Numbered from the stretch's first letter, positions 11,460 through 22,811 are shown. The stretch: 64,000 nucleotides of DNA from Anastatus disparis (GCA_017163975.1 JAFFSR010000315.1:186001-250000); one strand, 5' to 3'. Notes: generated by a model from the letters alone, not told the origin. Translations and numbers: made by a program.

Positions 11460-11970
11460 ATTCTTGCGTCCTCCCCCAGCCTCCCCCCCCTCCTCCCCAG
11501 CCTCACATTTTTAGATTTTTTTAACGTAAATATAGGTTTTTTTTTTCAGCCTCTGTGAGATGCCTCCCCCTCCTCCCCCAGCCTCTCCCAGCCTCCCCTC
11601 CTCCCCCTCCTCGACCCACCTCTGACATCACCTCAACGTTTGTCGCCTCATATTACCTAATAGGTCTCCTCAAAGACTCCTCAGAGACGCCTCAGGTAAG
11701 CCTTAGGAATTCCTCGAAACGCCTCAAGTTTGTGAGAGTGATATTTTTAAAAATTTTCAAAAATAACGTAAAAATAGTTACCGACGCCTCAGTGCTTCCT
11801 CATCCCCTCCTCTTACAACGCCTTAGGGTACGCCTCAGAGATGAGGCATTTTTTTGTATGCCTCTTGTCCCGCCTTATACATCGCCTTAGAGACGCCTCA
11901 ATGTTTCCTCATCCCCTCCTCTTACAACGCCTCAGGGTACGCCTCAGAGATGAGGCATTTTTTTTGTTAG
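11460..11970 (+). repeat. Pyrimidine-rich tandem repeats (GACGCCTCA type)
   Basis: CCTCCCC-rich sequence (11468-11610), then repeated ACGCCTCAG motifs. A ~114-base unit is tandemly duplicated (starts about 11779 and 11893; both contain CATCCCCTCCTCTTACAACG). It probably lies inside the Helitron that ends at 12417. The 111-codon frame at 11555-11890 just reads the repeat. Confidence 0.6.
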
Positions 11971-12374
11971 AAATTTGACATTTCTATAAACAAGAAAACT
12001 GGACTGAATAGTACTGCGTATTGAATTTGTTTCGAATAGATTCTTTTTTGGGGGGAGGGGGGGAAGGGGAGAAGAACGAGAAGTTAAAAGTTGGAGAAGA
12101 GAGAGATATATATAAGTTGGTTTAAAGCTTGATATAGCTTGAATCTAAACAAGCTTGCAATCTCGGGCTCGATTCAATCGAGAGCATTCAAAAAGTTTTC
12201 GGATATATACATTATTATATATGAATTCTATAATGCAATAATTTAATGCAATTCGCATAATAATCATTGCAAATTGTGTTAAACTTGATATGTTTTACAG
12301 CATAATTACTTTAACACCTCATTTGAATTTATGGCATTAAATTTTATAATATTCAAGAATAAGTACATCACAAA

Positions 12375-12416
12375 TTGGGGGGATGGCGAGCAGGGTGAGA
12401 TGGGGGTACCCCCCTA

Positions 12417-12417
<1 letters not shown>
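12375..12417 (+). other. Helitron 3' terminus 1
   Basis: GGCGAGCAGGG is followed by a GGGGG-TA-CCCCC hairpin and CTAG, then T and a (TA)n tract. A GC hairpin followed by CTRR and insertion at an A/T step is the Helitron 3' signature. It matches the ends at 44411-44446 and 55950-55989. The Rep/helicase region for this copy is not visible upstream, so it is probably a non-autonomous or deleted copy. Confidence 0.75.
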
Positions 12418-12452
<35 letters not shown>

Positions 12453-12454
<2 letters not shown>

Positions 12455-13528
12455 GTCAAAATAACATCTTTTTATAAAAGTGTGCGCATGTGGATCACCG
12501 ATTTTGCTGATTTTGAGATATGTTTTAGTATTATTAAAGTTAGGAATCTGTGCAAAATTTCAGCTCTCTAAGTGCAAAACTCGCCGAAATATGGCCTTTC
12601 AAAGGTCAAAAACTCCGCTTTTTTCGGCTGTTTTTCACTCTTTTTCAAAATTCTGCCAAGACTCGAGTTTTTAACATATTTTAATTCGGCAGGCGGCAAT
12701 TTCTTCGTTTTTATGTTAATTTTAAATTTTCGTAATTATATTTTTAAAAAATTCTAATCAGGCTTCTGAAAACTCTTAGAATAAAATACTGATTTTTGAC
12801 ATTTTTGACAATTTTTAAACAGCTGTAACTCATTTGAATTTTGATATTTTTAAATTATCAAAATTTTGTTTTATTGGTCAAAAAGAAAGCTTTAATTTGC
12901 ATTTTTAAATTTTCAAAAAGGTTTAAAATTGACGGAGATACAAAGGTTTAAAGTTTGCAAAATTTCTAAAATATACGTTTTTACAAAATTTAGATCATTG
13001 TAACTCTGGCCGGACAACTTCAAATTCACTAAATCTTACAAGAAAACTTTCTATAAGTCACGTAAAATGAGGCCAAATAGGCCTGGTCAATGGTATCCTA
13101 CGATTTTACTATTATTTGAACCTCTCATAATTCAGTATTTTGCTTCACAAGTAAATCAATACACCCAGCTGTTGCGTCTTCTACTCATAAATGCGAAAAC
13201 CTTAAAAGATTCAACAGGCTATAAATTATGAAATGAGCGATAAAAAACTTGATTTTATGCTTGAGTATAGGTCTCTAGGTCGTTTAGAATAAAAGTTATA
13301 ACAGTTTGAGAATTTTTTATTTCTCAAGGTATCAAATCCGTGAACGCTTACTCTAGCCGATTTTTAGATTGGTCTTAACTTTCCTATAACTTAATTTCTA
13401 TGATACTTCAGGACTCTTATTGAAGCTCTAATTAAAAATTATTGCTTGTAATTTCAATATCTTTGATGAAGTATAAATGTAAGTCTGCTAACATCTAAAA
13501 TAAACAACTTTATTTTTTCTTATAACAT
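12453..13528 (+). repeat. Left terminal inverted repeat of the ~10-kb element
   Basis: Reverse complement of 21363-22436. It begins at GGGTCAAAATAAC and ends inward at TTCTTATAACAT. Short open frames at 12383-12757 are mirrored by identical ones in the right copy only because the DNA is repeated; they are not evidence of genes. Confidence 0.9.
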
Positions 13529-13536
13529 CGTTAAGT

Positions 13537-14327
13537 CCCTATTGAAAATAATGACGTCTTTTAAAGACGTCTTTAGAAGACGTCTTTTAAAGACGTCTTT
13601 AAAAGACGTCTTTGGATGTGTCTGGATTTGTAACAAAAAAAGACGTCTTTAAAAGACGTCTTTGAAAGATGTCTTTTAATAACGTCATAAGTCACAAGAG
13701 AAAATTCAAAAGTAGTTAAACTACAGGATAATAATTATTTTTTTATTTTCATTAAAACCTACAAAAATACCTCTATTCATTAGTTGAAATAGAGTGTGAG
13801 AAAACTATCATTATTTTAGATCAAACGAAACTGTCAGTTTATATGCTCTGAACGGTCTTATTCTTTTCGTGCGCATTCGCTTACCATAAAGAAATCAATC
13901 GCTAAAAGCGCGGTAGCCCTCTAACGAGCAATCATCAGTACTATTATACAAATTGATATGAATGTATATAATAGTACTAATGATTGCTCGTTAGAGGGCT
14001 ACCGCGTTTTTTAGCGATTGATTTCTTTATGGTAAGCAAATGCGCACGAAAAGAATAAGACAGTTCAGAGCATATAAACTGACAGTTTCGTTTGATCTAA
14101 AATAATGATAGTTTTCTCACACTCTATTTCAACTAATGAATAGAGGTATTTTTTGTAGGTTTTAATGAAAATAAAAAATAATTATTATCCTGTAGTTTAA
14201 CTACTTTTGAATTTTCTCTTGTGACTTATGACGTTATTAAAAGACGTCTTTCAAAGACGTCTTTAAAAGACGTCTTTTTTTGTTCCAAATCCAGACACGT
14301 CCAAAGACGTCATTATTTTCAATAGGG
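13537..14327. mobile_element. Nested foldback with AAAGACGTCTTT repeats
   Basis: CCCTATTGAAAATAATGACG at 13537 pairs with its complement ending CAATAGGG at 14327. The arms run inward for ~375 bases to a short loop near 13960. Both outer arms carry tandem copies of the 12-base palindrome AAAGACGTCTTT (about six on the left, three on the right). The element sits only ~9 bases inside the left TIR. No coding sequence. Confidence 0.85.
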
Positions 14328-14659
14328 GTATCAGCTATTACTTTAATTGAGTGTGACATCTTTACCGACGACTATCATATCTGTGTGATTTAATATTTCA
14401 TATAAAAAAATTGAAGTAACAGCTGATACTCAAGTAATGATACTTAAGTTCCAAGTGATACTCAATACTCAAGTCATGACTATAAATTCGAGCCCTACCC
14501 TCACCTTGTGAATTTTCATACCTGTTTATACGATCGTGTACTAAATAAAACTAGAATGAACGTCTATGTTACTTTCGATTGTTGTTTTTTTAAAATAGCA
14601 ATTATTACTTTTACTCATAGTAAATAAATGGGAAAAAATAAACAAGAAGTTTTTTAAAT

Positions 14660-15744
14660 ATGGCTTTAAATTGCTATATTGCAAAACTATTAGTACATGA
14701 AACTGAAAAATGTATCAGTGATTCTTATACACAAAATAATACTTTAAAAAATATAGATTCTTTTAGCAAAGATGACTTAAAATATTTGAGTTACCGTGTT
14801 CCTGGTTTTAAAATTGATTGCAATGATGTAATTTGCACTCACCATGCTGATAAATATTTAAGACATTATTCAATGAAACAAAAAAAAATGTTGCGACCCA
14901 TTCAACAAACATGCAGTGAATGTGAAAATTCATTTGAATGTATTAAGTCTTCAGGATTGTGAAAGTTTTGAAAAAATTCTAAACATTAGATTAATCCCAG
15001 GGCAAAAAATATGTCGTAATTGTTATAGAAAAATAAAGACTGCAATATTAAACTATGGTAAGCAAAATAACTATTGCCGTGATCCCTTTAAAAGACACAG
15101 AAATCCAGTGAATAATTTTCTGAAAATAGTAGATGAAAATATATCTGTAAAATTTGCAGTAGCCTGCAGCGATATTGAATTGTTATCAGGTGTCACAGTA
15201 TGTTCCTCTTGTTATAACAGAATCCAGTCAATAGTATCAGAGTTCGAAACACAACAAAATATAAAATCTGATGTGAAAGCTACTGCGACTCAAAGCAGCG
15301 AAAGTAATAGTGAATCATTAGCAAGTTTACAAAACTCTGAGAACTTCATATCTACAAGTCAAAATGCAAAAAATTTAGATTCACTTTATGCAATGTTTAA
15401 TATTTCACCTATAGATAAAAATAAATTAACGCTTGATAGATTGAAAAATAAAGCATTAGATGCATTACAATGTATTGTTGGCGAAATTACCACTACAATG
15501 TGTAAAGTATATGATATTGAATTACCAAATTTTTCAAATTTAAATGAAATTCATCAGGATTCAGTAGCGTTTAAAGCATTTATCAAGAACTCAGTGAATT
15601 ATTATAATTTAGCATCTAATACTAATGAAAAAATAAAAATTTTAAACTTGATGCCATATGATTGGAGTTATAAAATGGTTAATCAATATTTTGACTGTTC
15701 TCGTTATTTTTATAATGAAGTAGTGAAACTACGAGAAAATGAAG
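14660..15744 (+). CDS. Exon 1: zinc-finger N-terminus of the ~846-residue transposon protein
   Basis: The gene is read as exons 14660-15744, 18611-19640, 19762-19983 and 20072-20255, ending in TAA. Exon 1 opens at the first ATG (MALNCYIAKLL) and encodes ~360 residues with several Cys-x2-Cys pairs (CSECENSFEC, CRNCYRKI, CSSCYNRI), suggesting two zinc-binding modules. A one-base frameshift near 14945 breaks it: frame 1 stops at 14962, and the reading resumes in another frame at DCESFEKIL. No intron explains the shift, so this copy may be inactive, or the base may be an assembly error. The exon ends at GAAG|gtaaat. I recall the family as a multi-copy 'uncharacterized protein' of animal genomes; its role as transposase is inferred from the element context. 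Confidence 0.75.
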
Positions 15745-18610
15745 GTAAATATTTGAATATCACATTGATAATAATATAATAATCACTATAATAATATTAT
15801 AACAGTAATAATAATAATCACATTATTAATGTTAAATAGATTCAGAATTCATAACAAAAATAATAATTGTAAAAATTAAATTTTAATTAATACATGCAAT
15901 AATTAAAATATATTTTATCTAGTTCTGTTTCCTTAAAAAAATACAAAAAATGACTAGTTTATAGTTATCACAGGAAAGTGTTAGTAATCAATGATTGTGA
16001 TATACTAATAAATAAAAATAAATTATAAATTTAATACTAAAATAATTAATGAATTTTTTCGTTCAAATTTATCTGGAGAATTTTTTATTCAAAAACTTTT
16101 TATTAAAACCAATGATCAAATATTGCAGTATAATACACAATATTTCATTTCTACTATTATAAAAAAAATTTAATGAACTAATCATAGTAATTAAAATCCA
16201 TACAATGTTTAAAATGCACATTAGAAGCATTATTTAATCATAATTTTTTAGAAATTGAAAATTTTGTATCTGTGGCATTTCATGTCAACTCACCTGGTCA
16301 AAGAATAAAAATCGCTAAAAATCTGAAAATATTTTCTATTTGATACCCAAAATATACAAAAAAAAATTTTTAGAGGCTTAGGTCCAAGAGGTCAAGAGCT
16401 AAAGGTCATGAAATTTTGGGATTTTTTGAATTTTTTTTGTTAAATTATCATCTTTGATATTTTTTTATTCAAAAACTAACGATCTTAGAAAAAAATGTAT
16501 AAACAAATTTTTTGTTGGAAATTATGTGTAGAAACTGTACAAATTTTTCCCAATTCCAGAGTGGCTATCTTCTGATTGGTCCATTATATATTTGCATATA
16601 ATTTTAAATTACTCGAGTTCGCCCAGATTCATTTTATTCATTTAGCATTAAAAAGTTGCATTATATATTGACCTTTGACTGAAATTTTTCCTCATGTGCG
16701 AAAAGTTCTCTGTAAGCAGCTATGGAACTTTCAATTTTTCCAAAAATAATGTTTTCAGTGATATTGAAAATTTTTATTTGAAATTTGCTCTCAACACTCT
16801 TGATAATTCTTAATTATTAATATGATAATTATTTTGATATTGTTATTATATTTTAAAATTTTATTATATTTTAACAATTTGAATCTTATTCAATGCAGAA
16901 TTAAGCTAAATTAATAACTGTACATTCACATAATAAAAATCCACTTATAAGTTTAAAGTCAAAGTACACTGAACAAAGAATTATTAAATTATTTCACAGT
17001 TGCATTCCACATTGCTATTTAATTAATATTAAATAGAAAAATTGTGAACTCACAATACACTAAACAATCAAGTTTAAAATACACAACAGAAATCTATAGA
17101 AAGAAAGCGAACAAGCTATTCAGCTTGATAACTTTTAAGTTATAAATAAAAATTAATTTTTCTGTTTAAATAAGCTGAGGTTGAAGTGATAATCCCAAAA
17201 ATATCAGCAGAACCTACTGATTTATCTTACAGATTTATTGATACTGTTCACTGTTGAGTGTGAGGCAGCATCTATAATTGTATACTTAATAAATAGCTGT
17301 AAAAGTTATTGATTTTTTTAATTCTCTTGGTGTATTTAGTACAATGTTTGTAAATATGCAGACAAGAGCAAGGTCCTTTGTCTTGTTCAATTTCAGAATA
17401 AATTCAAAATTGGTGTGATAAAACTTTATGAAAGACATAGTCTAAGTATCACATACAAGTAGCTTTTTAATGGCAAAATTAAGAATTTATATAATATAAT
17501 TATAAAATCATTGCATTGTTTGAAATTTTTAATTTAATCAATATTTCTATTTTTATTCTTTGAAATGCTTTATGATATAAATTTAAATTATAAATACGGT
17601 TGAAGTTATCAATTTTAAATTCACAAATATATTTATGAAAATATAATTTTATTATCAAAGCAGAAGATTCCAGTCAAATTGAGACGCAAACAATAATTTT
17701 TAATAAAATCTTTCGAATTTGTATTGTGTACTTGAAATAAAAATAAAAAATATGAGATTATATAATGATATAAATAAAATTTATTTACCATAAATTTAAT
17801 ATTAATTCAATAGCAGTTTGGAATGCAACTGTAAAATAATGAAATAATTTTTCGTTCAGTGTGCTTTGACTTTCAACTAAGTGGCCTTTAATCTAATTGA
17901 GTGGATTTTGATTATGCGGTTGTGCAGTTATTGATTTAGCTTAATTCTGCACGAATCGAGATTAAAATTGTTAAAATATAATAACATTTCAAAATATAAT
18001 AATAATATTAAAATAATTATCATATTAATAATTAAGAATTATCAAGAGTGTCGAGGGAAAATTTCCAATAAAAATTTTCAATAACACTGAAAACATTATT
18101 TTTGGAAAAATTAAAAGTTTGATAGCTGCTTACAGAGACATTTTCCATATGGGGGAAAATTTCAGTTAAAAGTCTATATATAATGCAACTTTTTAATGCC
18201 AAATGAGTAAAATGAACCTGGACGAACTCGAGTAATTTAAAATTATATGCAATTATATAACGGATCAATCAGAAGATAACTCTGGAATTGGGAAAAATTT
18301 GAACAGTTTCTACACATAATGTCCAACAAAAAATGTCTCGATACTTTTTTTCAAAGACCCTTAGTTTTTGAATAACAAAATATCAAAGATGATAATTTAA
18401 CAAAAAAATTCAAAAAATCCCAAAATTTCATGATCTCTTGCTCTTGACCTCTTTGACCTAGACCTCTTAAAATTGTTTTGTATACTTTGAGTATCAAATA
18501 TAACATATTTCCAGATTTTCAGCGATTTTTATTTTTTGACCAGGTGAATTGACATGAAATGCTCCATCTATATAAAATGATGTATATAATAAAATTCTAT
18601 TTTATCATAG
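15745..18610 (+). other. Intron 1, enlarged by a foldback insertion
   Basis: Donor GAAG|gtaaat at 15744/15745 and acceptor tttatcatag|GG at 18610/18611. The join keeps frame (GAA GGG CCA ATG, giving E-G-P-M). About 2.3 kb of the 2.87-kb intron is the foldback 16271-18566, so the ancestral intron was probably near 570 bases. Confidence 0.7.
16271..18566. mobile_element. Foldback element FB-2, inside intron 1
   Basis: The left end GCATTTCATGTCAACTCACC (16275) has its complement at 18541-18562. The arms match with scattered differences for ~765 bases (16271-17035 and about 17790-18566), with a ~750-base loop between. The outer ~200 bases resemble FB-1 (1354-2613), including CATGTCAACTCACC against CACGTCAACTCACC. 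No protein is encoded. Confidence 0.8.
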
Positions 18611-19640
18611 GGCCAATGTCACGTTCCAGAAAGTTATACACTCGCGTCCCTGATGAAGTAAAAAAGGAAATCATTGAATACTATAAAAATGATTGCAATA
18701 GTCGTCCATGCAGTGGGATGAAGGAATGTGTTATGCAAAAAGTTCCTAATGCTAAATCGATTCCAGTACCAAAGAGACTTTTGATGTATGATACTAGAGA
18801 TCTATACAATAATTGGTTACAGGAGAAAACGTGTGAAGAGAAACCATGTTTTTCATTCTTTGCATCTTTGCGCCCTAAAGAATGTGTATCAGCTGGAAGC
18901 CCTGGAACGCACACAGTTTGTGTATGCGAGTTACATCAAAATGTTAAATTAAGAGTATCTGCTTGGAATAGAAAAATAAACTATAGACTGCTTATAGATG
19001 AAGCCGTTTGCTCTATTGATAACAAAAATTGCATGCTGCATCAAACATGTACAATGTGTCCAGGGCGCAATGCAATTTTTCAATACTTATCCAATGCGCA
19101 AGATAATTTGTCAATACTTTCTACTTGCATCTGTTTTAAAAAATGGGAAACTATCAAGACAAGTGCAGGAAAAGAAGGAGCTCAATTTAGTAAAACAGTT
19201 CTCAATGACTTGGAAGAACCTCGTGATGAGTTCTTAAATAAACTTGTAGAGGATATTTATAAATTAATGCCTCACCATTTTGTTAGTGAGAATCAAAAAA
19301 TATTCCTCAAAGCATGCAAATCAAATTTAGACAAAAACACCTGTCTGATCTTAATGTATTTTTCAGAAAATTTTGCTTCTATCTGTCAAGATTCGACTCA
19401 GGGCTATTATTATAATAATAGTCAAGCCACTGTACACCCTTTTGCTGTATATTACAAGGATGAAGCGTCTGAAGAACTGAAGATTTTAAATTTCTGTGTA
19501 ATATCTGATTGTACAAAACATACAGCGGTTGCAGTTAATATATTTCAAGAAAGAGTTTTAGAAAAACTCAAGGAGCTTCTTACTTGGATAAAAAATATTA
19601 TATATTTCTCAGACGGAGCACCTACCCAGTACAAAAACAA
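18611..19640 (+). CDS. Exon 2: central/catalytic-like part of the transposon protein
   Basis: 343 uninterrupted residues. Visible blocks in order: a basic start (MSRSRKLYTRVPDEVKKEII), a conserved-looking FFASLRPKECVSAGSPGTHT followed by VCVCELHQN (about residues 85-110), CMLHQTCTMCPGRN (a Cys/His cluster), then ISDCTKHTAVAV and IIYFSDGAPTQYKNK at the end. The two SD motifs 40-50 residues apart, each after hydrophobic strands, resemble the first two acidic positions of an RNase H-fold transposase. That is inference. It ends at AACAA|gtaaat; joining to exon 3 restores a Lys codon. Confidence 0.75.
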
Positions 19641-19761
19641 GTAAATATATATTTATTTTCATAATTTTATTTATCAATAAGTAATAGAATTTTGAAAAAA
19701 GTAAAATATTATTTATTTTTCATCCAAGTTGATTAGTTTATAAAAATAAAAAATGTTTTAG

Positions 19762-19983
19762 GAATCATTTCATCAATTTATGCCATCATGAAGAAGATTT
19801 TAGGTTCAAAGTTATATCTCATAATTTTTCAGCAACAAGTCACGGCAAAAATGTATGTGATGGAATTGGTGCCACTGTTAAGAAATTGACAAGAAGAGCT
19901 TCATTACAAAGACCTATCAATAATCAAATACAAACTGCAAGGCAAATGTTTGATTATTGTCAAGATAATATTTCAGGAATAAG
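19762..19983 (+). CDS. Exon 3 of the transposon protein
   Basis: 74 residues between gttttag|G (19761/19762) and ATAAG|gtaaaa (19983/19984). It continues the exon 2 reading frame: NHFINLCHHEEDFRF, then ATSHGKNVCDGIGATVKKL. The HGK-x3-DG-x-G block is the third strongly patterned acidic motif. Introns 2 and 3 are short (121 and 88 bases), as usual for insect genes. Confidence 0.75.
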
Positions 19984-20071
19984 GTAAAAAAAATGACTAA
20001 TTCTGTTACTAACAATTTATAATTGTTTTGATATTTATTCTTGTTATAGTAATAAATAATTTATTTGATAG

Positions 20072-20255
20072 ATTTCTTTATGTTAATCAACAAGATGTTG
20101 AAGCAAGGGATCGAAAACTTCATTCTCGCTTTCAGGCAGCTCGAAGAATTAGTGACACTAGAATTCATCACTATTTTGAGCCAATCAGCCAATCTCGTAT
20201 GAAAATTAAAATTTTCTCTGCTGATGATGAATTCGCATTAGTTAATATTGCATAA
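20072..20255 (+). CDS. Exon 4 (last) of the transposon protein
   Basis: Acceptor tttgatag|A at 20071/20072; the split Arg codon (AG|A) is restored. It encodes 60 residues, including DVEARDRKLHSRFQAARRIS and a C-terminal HHYFEPIS...KIKIFSADDE, ending with TAA at 20253-20255. All three splices preserve frame with standard GT-AG signals, so the gene model is coherent downstream of the exon 1 frameshift. Confidence 0.7.
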
Positions 20256-20939
20256 AGTAAATAGTAATTCCAAAAAATATTTTCCAAAATTCAAAATATA
20301 GTTTATTCAAATAGTAGGATAAACTATATTTTTAATTCAGCATAAGCTTTCGTTTTATTCTTTATTCACTTGATTTTTTATCATTTTTAGATAACTATTT
20401 ATAAGGCTAGCCAACTTTAAGTGTGTTACTATGCTTCATTTGATTATTTAGAAATTTAAATGATTTCCCAATCCAGTGTGAAAATTTTGAAAGTACTAAT
20501 ATCTATTAAAAGTTATGAAAAGATATTAGAGAATATCAGTGTGCATCAAAGAAAGTGGTTTTGAGTGGGGTTTTGCACATTTAAATATACATCAATACCT
20601 TCTAATCCTCTTTTAAAATTTGGTATCAAATAAAATGTTTATATTTTTATAACGGACATATTTTAATACATTTTGATACCTTTATACCTACATCGATGTC
20701 ATTTTATGAATTTAAAAAAACTGCTTTACAAAATATTTCTAAAAAGAAAATCCGAAATTATGTAGTGCATTATGTTATATTTTAATACCTTTTAAAACTT
20801 TTTATACTTGTTACATCTTTTGATTATTCTTATGAGATAAATTTAGTCATGGATCTAATCAAAAACATTGCGGAGTGTAAAATAATTTAGTAAAAAAACT
20901 ATTTGAATTATTTTAAAATAAGACTAGAAAGAATTCGTC
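20256..20939. other. Element interior 3' of the gene
   Basis: AT-rich with no open frame. The AATAAA-like signals are too common to choose a polyadenylation site. Confidence 0.3.
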
Positions 20940-21350
20940 AACCGACTCCTGAGTCTTTTTATAATATAAACCTTTCAAAATTCAGAATATTGCTTCTCAA
21001 GTAAGCCAACACTTTCACCTTTTGTGGCGTTTTTTAAAAAATTTGAGAGCCCTAGGAGATTCTATACGTCATAAATTATTAAAGTAGATAGCAAAAGCTA
21101 TTATTCAAGCTTTGATGAAAGTCTCTAGGTGGTTTAGAACGAAAGTTAAAACAGTTAACGATTTTTATAAACTGAAGGTAATAAATCCGTGAACGTTCAT
21201 TTTATCCGACTTTGAAATTGGTCTCAACTTATTTATAACTCCGGCTTTGTATCAGCTAGTAATTCACCAAAAATCAAATTGAACGTCTTCTCTTACAGTT
21301 TTATCATCTTGGATAAAACTTTTTTTTAGTCAAGTTTAATGTGCCAACAG
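20940..21350 (+). repeat. Diverged extra copy of the TIR inner part
   Basis: This segment resembles left-TIR positions ~13090-13480 in the same orientation (shared AAATCCGTGAACG, GTCTCTAGG, and TTTAGAA-AAAGTTA order), but is far more diverged than the true TIRs. It therefore forms a weak inverted repeat with the adjacent right TIR. Confidence 0.6.
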
Positions 21351-21362
21351 CATCGCGAAATA

Positions 21363-22433
21363 ATGTTATAAGAAAAAAAGAAAGTTGTTTATTTTAGATG
21401 TTAGCAGACTTACATTTATACTTCATCAAAGATATTGAAATTACAAGCAATAATTTTTAATTAGAGCTTCAATAAGAGTCCTGAAGTATCATAGAAATTA
21501 AGTTATAGGAAAGTTAAGACCAATCTAAAAATCGGCTAGAGTAAGCGTTCACGGATTTGATACCTTGAGAAATAAAAATTCTCAAACTGTTATAACTTTT
21601 ATTCTAAACGACCTAGAGACCTATACTCAAGCATAAAATCAAGTTTTTTATCGCTCATTTCATAATTTATAGCCTGTTGAATCTTTTAAGGTTTTCGCAT
21701 TTATGAGTAGAAGACGCAACAGCTGGGTGTATTGATTTACTTGTGAAGCAAAATACTGAATTATGAGAGGTTCAAATAATAGTAAAATCGTAGGATACCA
21801 TTGACCAGGCCTATTTGGCCTCATTTTACGTGACTTATAGAAAGTTTTCTTGTAAGATTTAGTGAATTTGAAGTTGTCCGGCCAGAGTTACAATGATCTA
21901 AATTTTGTAAAAACGTATATTTTAGAAATTTTGCAAACTTTAAACCTTTGTATCTCCGTCAATTTTAAACCTTTTTGAAAATTTAAAAATGCAAATTAAA
22001 GCTTTCTTTTTGACCAATAAAACAAAATTTTGATAATTTAAAAATATCAAAATTCAAATGAGTTACAGCTGTTTAAAAATTGTCAAAAATGTCAAAAATC
22101 AGTATTTTATTCTAAGAGTTTTCAGAAGCCTGATTAGAATTTTTTAAAAATATAATTACAAAAATTTAAAATTAACATAAAAACGAAGAAATTGCCGCCT
22201 GCCGAATTAAAATATGTTAAAAACTCGAGTCTTGGCAGAATTTTGAAAAAGAGTGAAAAACAGCCGAAAAAAGCGGAGTTTTTGACCTTTGAAAGGCCAT
22301 ATTTCGGCGAGTTTTGCACTTAGAGAGCTGAAATTTTGCACAGATTCCTAACTTTAATAATACTAAAACATATCTCAAAATCAGCAAAATCGGTGATCCA
22401 CATGCGCACACTTTTATAAAAGATGTTATTTTG

Positions 22434-22436
<3 letters not shown>
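21363..22436 (-). repeat. Right terminal inverted repeat of the ~10-kb element
   Basis: Complement of 12453-13528, ending GATGTTATTTTGACC at 22436 and followed by (TA)n at 22437-22485. I noticed only isolated differences between the two copies, for example TTCGTAATT against TTTGTAATT. Confidence 0.9.
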
Positions 22437-22485
<49 letters not shown>

Positions 22486-22488
<3 letters not shown>

Positions 22489-22811
22489 GGTCCAGGTGAA
22501 AGTAGTAAAAGCTACTCATTAAATACAATTATAACTTATCTAAAAATTCATGGAGTCAACTATTTAGTTGTACAGGTATAAGAGCTGATTTATTACAAGA
22601 CGGTGTGACAGTACATACAGCATTTCAAATACCGTTGAACATATCTAAAGAAACCATGTGTAATATTAGTGCAAACAGCGAAATAGATAAAAAAATGAAA
22701 AATGTATCAATTGTTATCTGGGATGAAATCACAATGACATCAAAATACGCTTTCGGAGTCGTCGATTTCATGTTTAAAGATGTATGTGATAATAATTACT
22801 TGTTTGGAGAG
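22486..22811 (+). pseudogene. Helitron helicase fragment (Pif1-like), truncated
   Basis: Starts at DGPGESSKSY, an eroded Walker A (the family has DGPxGTGKT; here the GTGK core is ESSK). It continues through GIRADLLQDGVTVHTAFQIP, then the Walker B-like VIWDEITMTSK and a partial DNNYLFGE block, where the family usually continues FGGK...GDFRQ. It contains a stop or frame change near 22575. It is cut off at 22811/22812 by the truncated gypsy LTR. Confidence 0.7.

Larger units (their letters stand above)
12453..22436 (+). mobile_element. ~10-kb DNA transposon with 1.07-kb terminal inverted repeats
   Basis: The first ~1076 bases (from GGGTCAAAATAACATC at 12453) are repeated in reverse complement at 21363-22436, almost without differences. 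Outside the termini on both sides lies (TA)n, so it inserted into a (TA)n tract, compatible with a TA-type target site. The only long coding region inside is the four-exon gene at 14660-20255, on the plus strand between the TIRs. Two foldback elements (13537-14327, 16271-18566) are nested inside. The near-identical TIRs suggest recent activity or ongoing gene conversion, although exon 1 carries a frameshift. I cannot place it in a named superfamily from sequence alone. Confidence 0.85.

Noticed and set aside
12383..12757. Small protein encoded twice (also at 22134-22528)
   Set aside because: The duplication is explained by the 1.07-kb TIRs, and the peptide has no start context or family features.
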